From: Pseudobutyrivibrio ruminis
GTDB lineage: Bacteria; Bacillota; Clostridia; Lachnospirales; Lachnospiraceae
Assembly: GCF_015057245.1 (NCBI RefSeq)
Contig: NZ_SVET01000013.1
Coordinates: 1-64,000 of the forward strand
Length of the DNA: 64,000 nucleotides
Direction: 5' to 3'
The notes beneath the pieces are model-generated. The model was not told where the DNA came from, ran no database searches, and worked only from the letters and a program-made list of their open reading frames with translations. Each line of letters begins with the position of its first letter. The first letter of the stretch is position 1. The position numbers and the translations under genes are program-made. Below are positions 60,410-64,000 of this stretch, piece after piece.

Positions 60410-60829
60410 ATGGCTGTAAAGTTTAAGTATTGTAGAATTCAAGGAAAAGAATTAGCTGCCAACACCAAAACCGGAAAAGGCATTTTTAGCATATTCAATC
60501 AGATGCTAACTGATGGTGTGATGGACGAAGAAGATGTTGGATTGTTTAAAGAAATAGATGCGTGGTTTGCAGAAGAACTTCCTTGGCCTCCACAATGTAA
60601 ACGCCAAGAGAAAGTCATCTGTTATTTTAAGATGGAAAATTCTGAAATGATGATGAAGATGATTAACCCTCTTTTATGGCTTCTTGAACGATATAAGCAT
60701 CCATACTATGTGGTATATACAAATTTTCCAGGTGAAATTGTTTATGAAGATGAATACCAAATCGTTGTAAAGGTAGACGAAAATGTAGTAATCGAGGATG
60801 TCCAGGCAAGCTGGTCTCCTGAAGATTAA
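60410..60829 (+). CDS. Uncharacterised 139-residue protein
   Basis: 139 residues, acidic, soluble. Contains EIDAWFAEELPWPPQCKRQEKVICYFK and repeated Met-rich MMMKMINPLLWLLERY. No family recognised. A GCGAGG site lies nine bases before the ATG, and a hairpin follows. It lies between the LysR gene and the convergent exported tannase gene, so it may be only a passenger in the tannin locus. Confidence 0.65.
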   Translation: MAVKFKYCRIQGKELAANTKTGKGIFSIFNQMLTDGVMDEEDVGLFKEIDAWFAEELPWPPQCKRQEKVICYFKMENSEMMMKMINPLLWLLERYKHPYYVVYTNFPGEIVYEDEYQIVVKVDENVVIEDVQASWSPED

Positions 60830-60833
60830 TAAA

Positions 60834-60855
60834 AAGGCGGCCAAACGGCCGCCTT
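60834..60855 (-). terminator. Intrinsic terminator of the exported tannase gene
   Basis: AAGGCGGCC pairs perfectly with GGCCGCCTT (60834-60842 with 60847-60855) around AAAC; on the minus strand it is followed by TTTTT. It sits between convergent genes and can serve both. Near-identical to the hairpin at 62929-62948. Confidence 0.8.
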
Positions 60856-60867
60856 CATTGTTTCATT

Positions 60868-62805
60868 CTATTGACAGATTTCGTTTATCCAATCTATAAA
60901 TGTACCTGTTGAAGTACCTTCTTCACTGCCATGTCCCATGTTCCATACCATATGATAATCTACATCGTAGCCTAACATAGAAGCTGCAAGTCCAATATTA
61001 TATCCTACAGAAAATGATGTATGCTGATCAGCAGTACCATATCTTATTCTCCAATACTGTGCTGGATCAACTGCTGTAAGACCGTTGTTACCAAGCATAA
61101 TTTCTGTAGCATTAAGAAGATTTGTCTGTGTTTCAACAAGCTCTGCTGATTCACCTTCAAGAGCTTCTTCAATATAATCATCTACTTGATCTGCATCAAA
61201 TCCCTCAAGTTCAGAAAGCTCATCATAATTATCTGAAAGAATCTGTGCTACTGATGCAGAGAAGTGAACTACTCCATCCTCTGATGTACCAAAGGCATCA
61301 CCCTCAGCAGATTTATCCATTGTGTCAAATCCAGGAACTGCTTTGTTTCTCTGATTTACAAGACCAGTTCCAATCATGAACTCATCCATATCAGTTACTG
61401 TGTATGTTCCATCATCATTGAGTACTAACCAGCTTGAATAATCGCCATACTCTTCCTCTGGATCGATTTCTCCTGCCTCTACCATAGCATTTAAAGCATC
61501 TGAAATGTTCTGAAGAATTGCATCATAATATGTGCCTTCTCTTAGTCCAGTAAGTGTAAGTGCATTTCCATCTTCATCTGTAAGACCTAAGCCATTTAAG
61601 TAATCAATGAAAGCTTCTGCTTCTAACTCCTGCAATCTGATTTCGAACTCAGAGAATCCATCTCCATACTGTCCTCCATCATCTACAAGATTTACCCACC
61701 ACCATGCATAAGCAAGGTCAGCATTTTCAATATCTGCTATTGGGCAATATTCCTGTGCTGCATAGATATTATCAGGATAAACACTTGAGTATGTTCCATC
61801 CTCATTTTTTGTTACTCCAAGTACTCCTGTTTCATACATGTACTCATAGTATTCAGACATATTTCCTGATGCACCAAGAATAGAACTCATCTGTCCACCA
61901 CCTGATGTACCAACTGAAATAATCTTATCTGTGTCGCCTGGGATTACATCTGTATTTGCTCTTAACTGTATAACACCAGCCTTTAAATCAACTGCTTGGG
62001 TTGGTGCCTTACCTGTAATATTTCCATCCTCATCATAAGCATCTCTACTTCTACCTCCGATTGTGACATAAATCATACCCTCTTCGATGTAGTCTGTATT
62101 AGCTGATTTCGGCTGACTAGATTTCCATCCACCAAATTCGTTTGAATATACTATAGGTGCTGTTGAAGCTGTATAATTTCCAACAACTGCATCCTCGTCA
62201 ATTCCTATTACATTTCCATCTTCATCTACTTCAAAGTATTCAACCGGAACATAAATATTCATACGCTGCAAATCATCATTTGTAATATTGGCTGAGGTGT
62301 ACACGCCCTCATATACAGTGCCTTGGTCGCCAAACATTCCGCCTCCCATGCCACCTTGACCTTTTCCACCTTCAGGCCTTTTTCCTTCTTCCATGCCCTC
62401 TGGTGCTTCGCCCTCAGCAAGATCAGGCATTTCTCCGCCAGCTATTTCTTCATTATTTGCGCCAACGTTTACTGCAGTCTCTTCTGTCTCAATTGGGTCT
62501 CCATTTTCATCTACTGCAGCAAGCACATAATAGTCACCGTCTTCGCTTAATACCCACTTGTAAACACCTGCTTCAATACCTGCTGAATAATCCAGATAAA
62601 TACTTGTATCTATCGTTGCATTATCAATACTTGAAACATACTCGGAAGCATCTGCATAGGTTGTAGTGTCTGATGAAATTACATCCGCCTCGGCTTCTGA
62701 AGCAGTAGTTGTCTCTGCACTTTCAGTACTAGCGGCCTGTCCACATGCCACTAATGAAACACTCATCACACCTGCAATTGCCATTTTTAGATACTTGCTT
62801 TTCAT
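60868..62805 (-). CDS. Exported lipoprotein tannase-like hydrolase
   Basis: 645 residues from ATG 62805. A lipoprotein signal ends LVAC (Cys21); an Ala/Thr/Ser/Glu-rich tether and an N-terminal extension follow, with a Glu/Gly/Met-rich insertion (about 130-160). The hydrolase part holds SVGTSGGGQMSSILG (nucleophile Ser within GTSGGG) and a C-terminal HMVWNMGHGSEEGTSTG segment with the likely His. It is paralogous to the intracellular tannase in the NIYVP, GRSRDAYDEDG-like and RYGTADQHTSF regions. It would release gallate outside the cell. GxSxGG and carboxylesterase activity toward other phenolic esters is possible. Confidence 0.82.
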   Translation of the reverse strand: MKSKYLKMAIAGVMSVSLVACGQAASTESAETTTASEAEADVISSDTTTYADASEYVSSIDNATIDTSIYLDYSAGIEAGVYKWVLSEDGDYYVLAAVDENGDPIETEETAVNVGANNEEIAGGEMPDLAEGEAPEGMEEGKRPEGGKGQGGMGGGMFGDQGTVYEGVYTSANITNDDLQRMNIYVPVEYFEVDEDGNVIGIDEDAVVGNYTASTAPIVYSNEFGGWKSSQPKSANTDYIEEGMIYVTIGGRSRDAYDEDGNITGKAPTQAVDLKAGVIQLRANTDVIPGDTDKIISVGTSGGGQMSSILGASGNMSEYYEYMYETGVLGVTKNEDGTYSSVYPDNIYAAQEYCPIADIENADLAYAWWWVNLVDDGGQYGDGFSEFEIRLQELEAEAFIDYLNGLGLTDEDGNALTLTGLREGTYYDAILQNISDALNAMVEAGEIDPEEEYGDYSSWLVLNDDGTYTVTDMDEFMIGTGLVNQRNKAVPGFDTMDKSAEGDAFGTSEDGVVHFSASVAQILSDNYDELSELEGFDADQVDDYIEEALEGESAELVETQTNLLNATEIMLGNNGLTAVDPAQYWRIRYGTADQHTSFSVGYNIGLAASMLGYDVDYHMVWNMGHGSEEGTSTGTFIDWINEICQ

Positions 62806-62858
62806 TGAAATTTCTATACCTTCCTTTCGTAAAGATACATCATTCAACCCTAGTGTAT

Positions 62859-62912
62859 ATTATAATTTGCTAGCTGTTCCATACCAATTCCAAATAACAT
62901 TCTGATTAAGTC
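62859..62912 (-). promoter_or_regulatory. Promoter and LysR half-site of the exported tannase gene
   Basis: On the minus strand TTGGTA (62882-62887) and TATAAT (62859-62864) are 17 bases apart. TGATTAAGTC (plus-strand 62903-62912) lies about 50-60 bases upstream of the predicted start near 62852, the usual position for LysR activation, and is identical to bases 59294-59303. Confidence 0.6.
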
Positions 62913-62928
62913 ATAATAGGAATTAAAA

Positions 62929-62948
62929 AGGCGGCCAAACGGCCGCCT
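62929..62948 (-). terminator. Intrinsic terminator of the kinase-like gene
   Basis: AGGCGGCC with GGCCGCCT (62929-62936 with 62941-62948), loop AAAC, TTTTT on the minus strand. Stem and loop are almost identical to the terminator at 60834-60855. Confidence 0.8.
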
Positions 62949-62969
62949 AAGTTAAAATTATTAATCTAC

Positions 62970-64000
62970 TTAGCCTTGTAACCACTCAAATTTCAAATAA
63001 GTCGACGCACCTATCATATTAGTTCTCTCCTCCTGATTTTTTGCTGTTTCTTGAATATTTTTCTTCACTTGACGTTGACTCTCGGCCCACTGTTGTTTTT
63101 CTGATATAAATTTACTCTGGAAAGGAATCTTCTTTTTAATCATATTTTTCTCACGATTTTCCTGTTTTATGATTGCCTTTTGAACACCTTGAATTCTATT
63201 AATTAGAGCTTCACATTCAGTCTCATCCAAAAGATCTACCATCATATATTTTATTATTTCTGGAGTCAAACTTTTAATCTTTGCTGCCAATTGGACATCC
63301 ATTGCAGGAAGAACAAATACATCATCCACCTCCATATTCCTGATAAAGTGATAATAATATCCATTATTATGAATAGTGTTATAATCTAATTTTCCAAAAG
63401 ATGTGTCATTGTCGATGCCCGTGATTTTTTTAATAACATTTTTCCCATGTTCATCCTTTTCCATTTCTATAAAATAATTGGCTCCATGTCTATCTACTTG
63501 GCCGCAAATGAAATCCAACACTTGAAGGGACAAAAGCTGCTGATATGCTTCTGTGGAATAATATGTCTTCTGATTCTCATTTGTAATTTCTCCAGTATAA
63601 TCAACATTATCTTTTTTATACTCATTTTTTTCTTTCTTTCTATATGCATTCTCTTCCTCCCCTGGAGCCTTGTCCATCATTACGCCCCTCATTTTACGCC
63701 CATTAATAGTAATATCAGTCATCTCTGAATGAACTATCAGTCCGGATAATCCCAGCATATCAGCCATGCGTGAAGAAGCGACATTACGTTTTGCCATTTT
63801 TGAACCCTTCTCTATTTTAGGGACTCGCACAGAAAATTGCTGAAGTGTCAGAGCTTTTGTTACATTAAATACTGAATCTATAAGCTGCGCATAGTCGGTC
63901 ATCGCCAATTGCTTTTCCAATTCAGCTTTCACTTCTAGTTCCTCTTCATTTTTTTCATCAATCACCTTGATTTTTTCTTTTATCTCATCATATTCTTTCT
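62970..64000 (-). CDS. Atypical kinase-like protein (partial, runs off the window)
   Basis: At least 343 residues; a GTG at 63965 is a possible start but the frame stays open to the window end, so the 5' part is probably outside. The chain has VASSRMADMLG, then ICGQVDRHGANYFIEM and KKITGIDNDTSFG. The D-R-H-x-x-N catalytic loop and I-D-N-D metal motif match kinases of the PI3K/PI4K, HipA and FAM20 kind rather than ordinary Ser/Thr kinases. The C-terminal 60 residues are Lys/Gln-rich and probably helical. Substrate unknown; protein, lipid and sugar targets are all possible. Confidence 0.7.
   Translation of the reverse strand, partial: KEYDEIKEKIKVIDEKNEEELEVKAELEKQLAMTDYAQLIDSVFNVTKALTLQQFSVRVPKIEKGSKMAKRNVASSRMADMLGLSGLIVHSEMTDITINGRKMRGVMMDKAPGEEENAYRKKEKNEYKKDNVDYTGEITNENQKTYYSTEAYQQLLSLQVLDFICGQVDRHGANYFIEMEKDEHGKNVIKKITGIDNDTSFGKLDYNTIHNNGYYYHFIRNMEVDDVFVLPAMDVQLAAKIKSLTPEIIKYMMVDLLDETECEALINRIQGVQKAIIKQENREKNMIKKKIPFQSKFISEKQQWAESQRQVKKNIQETAKNQEERTNMIGASTYLKFEWLQG

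Noticed and set aside
62880..62891. CATACCAATT upstream of the exported tannase as a site of the AraR-like regulator
   Set aside because: It coincides with the -35 box of the tannase promoter and occurs once; chance similarity is more likely than shared control with the sugar importer.

Overview
The window (about 40% G+C, nearly all genes on the minus strand) looks like a chromosome segment of a motile, butyrate-forming member of the Lachnospiraceae, probably a rumen or gut bacterium of the Butyrivibrio/Pseudobutyrivibrio kind. The grounds are Gram-positive ribosome-binding sites, lipoprotein signal peptides, butyrate kinase, a domain-permuted family 3 glycosidase of the type known from Butyrivibrio and Ruminococcus, sugar uptake systems with YesM/YesN-type two-component regulators, and a chemotaxis receptor. 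This is inferred from gene content only. No rRNA, tRNA, CRISPR array, transposase or prophage was seen.

Layout. 0.1-7.3 kb: ispE-GntR-DUF1934 operon, an exported-looking protein with a possible sigma-28 promoter, an alanine/glycine symporter, a 59-residue protein, a VOC protein, an AT-rich spacer with ten TTAAGTG heptamers, and a diguanylate cyclase. 7.4-17.6 kb: a carbohydrate island. It has a complete YtfQ-YtfR-YtfT-YjfF type ABC importer, a divergent GntR/AraR-like repressor with repeated ATTGGTATG sites, and a sensor set of response regulator, histidine kinase and a second YtfQ-like lipoprotein. 17.6-28.5 kb: cytidylate-kinase-like protein, SLC13/ArsB-type carrier, permuted GH3 glycosidase, metF, cysE, a striking 622-bp imperfect palindrome filling the cysE/uppP gap, uppP, a small (p)ppGpp synthetase, and two HAD-like proteins, one fused to a ParB-like domain.

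28.6-40 kb: a probable nine-gene operon running from a flavodoxin-like reductase through two membrane proteins, an old-yellow-enzyme oxidoreductase, butyrate kinase, a thiolase-DUF35 fusion, an acyl carrier protein, a phosphotransacetylase and AcpS to a terminator. A PucR-type regulator diverges from it, and an oxalate/formate-type MFS carrier lies beyond that regulator, convergent with it. The genes suggest carbon-carbon cleavage or acylation coupled to ATP formation by Pta/Buk; the substrate is unknown. 40-53 kb: housekeeping genes (trmH-like, pfkA, dnaE, pepF, DHH phosphoesterase), a HEPN/MNT toxin-antitoxin pair with a palindromic operator array, and a chemotaxis receptor behind a leader terminator.

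53-63 kb: a gallotannin locus. It contains a cytoplasmic tannase, UbiD/LpdC-type gallate decarboxylase, UbiX/LpdB flavin prenyltransferase, LpdD, a DUF554 membrane protein, a GPH-type carrier, a LysR regulator, and a second, exported lipoprotein tannase. A 10-bp sequence, TGATTAAGTC, is shared by the LysR/carrier gap and the exported tannase promoter. Together these would hydrolyse galloyl esters outside and inside the cell and convert gallate to pyrogallol. The window ends inside a gene for an atypical kinase-like protein.
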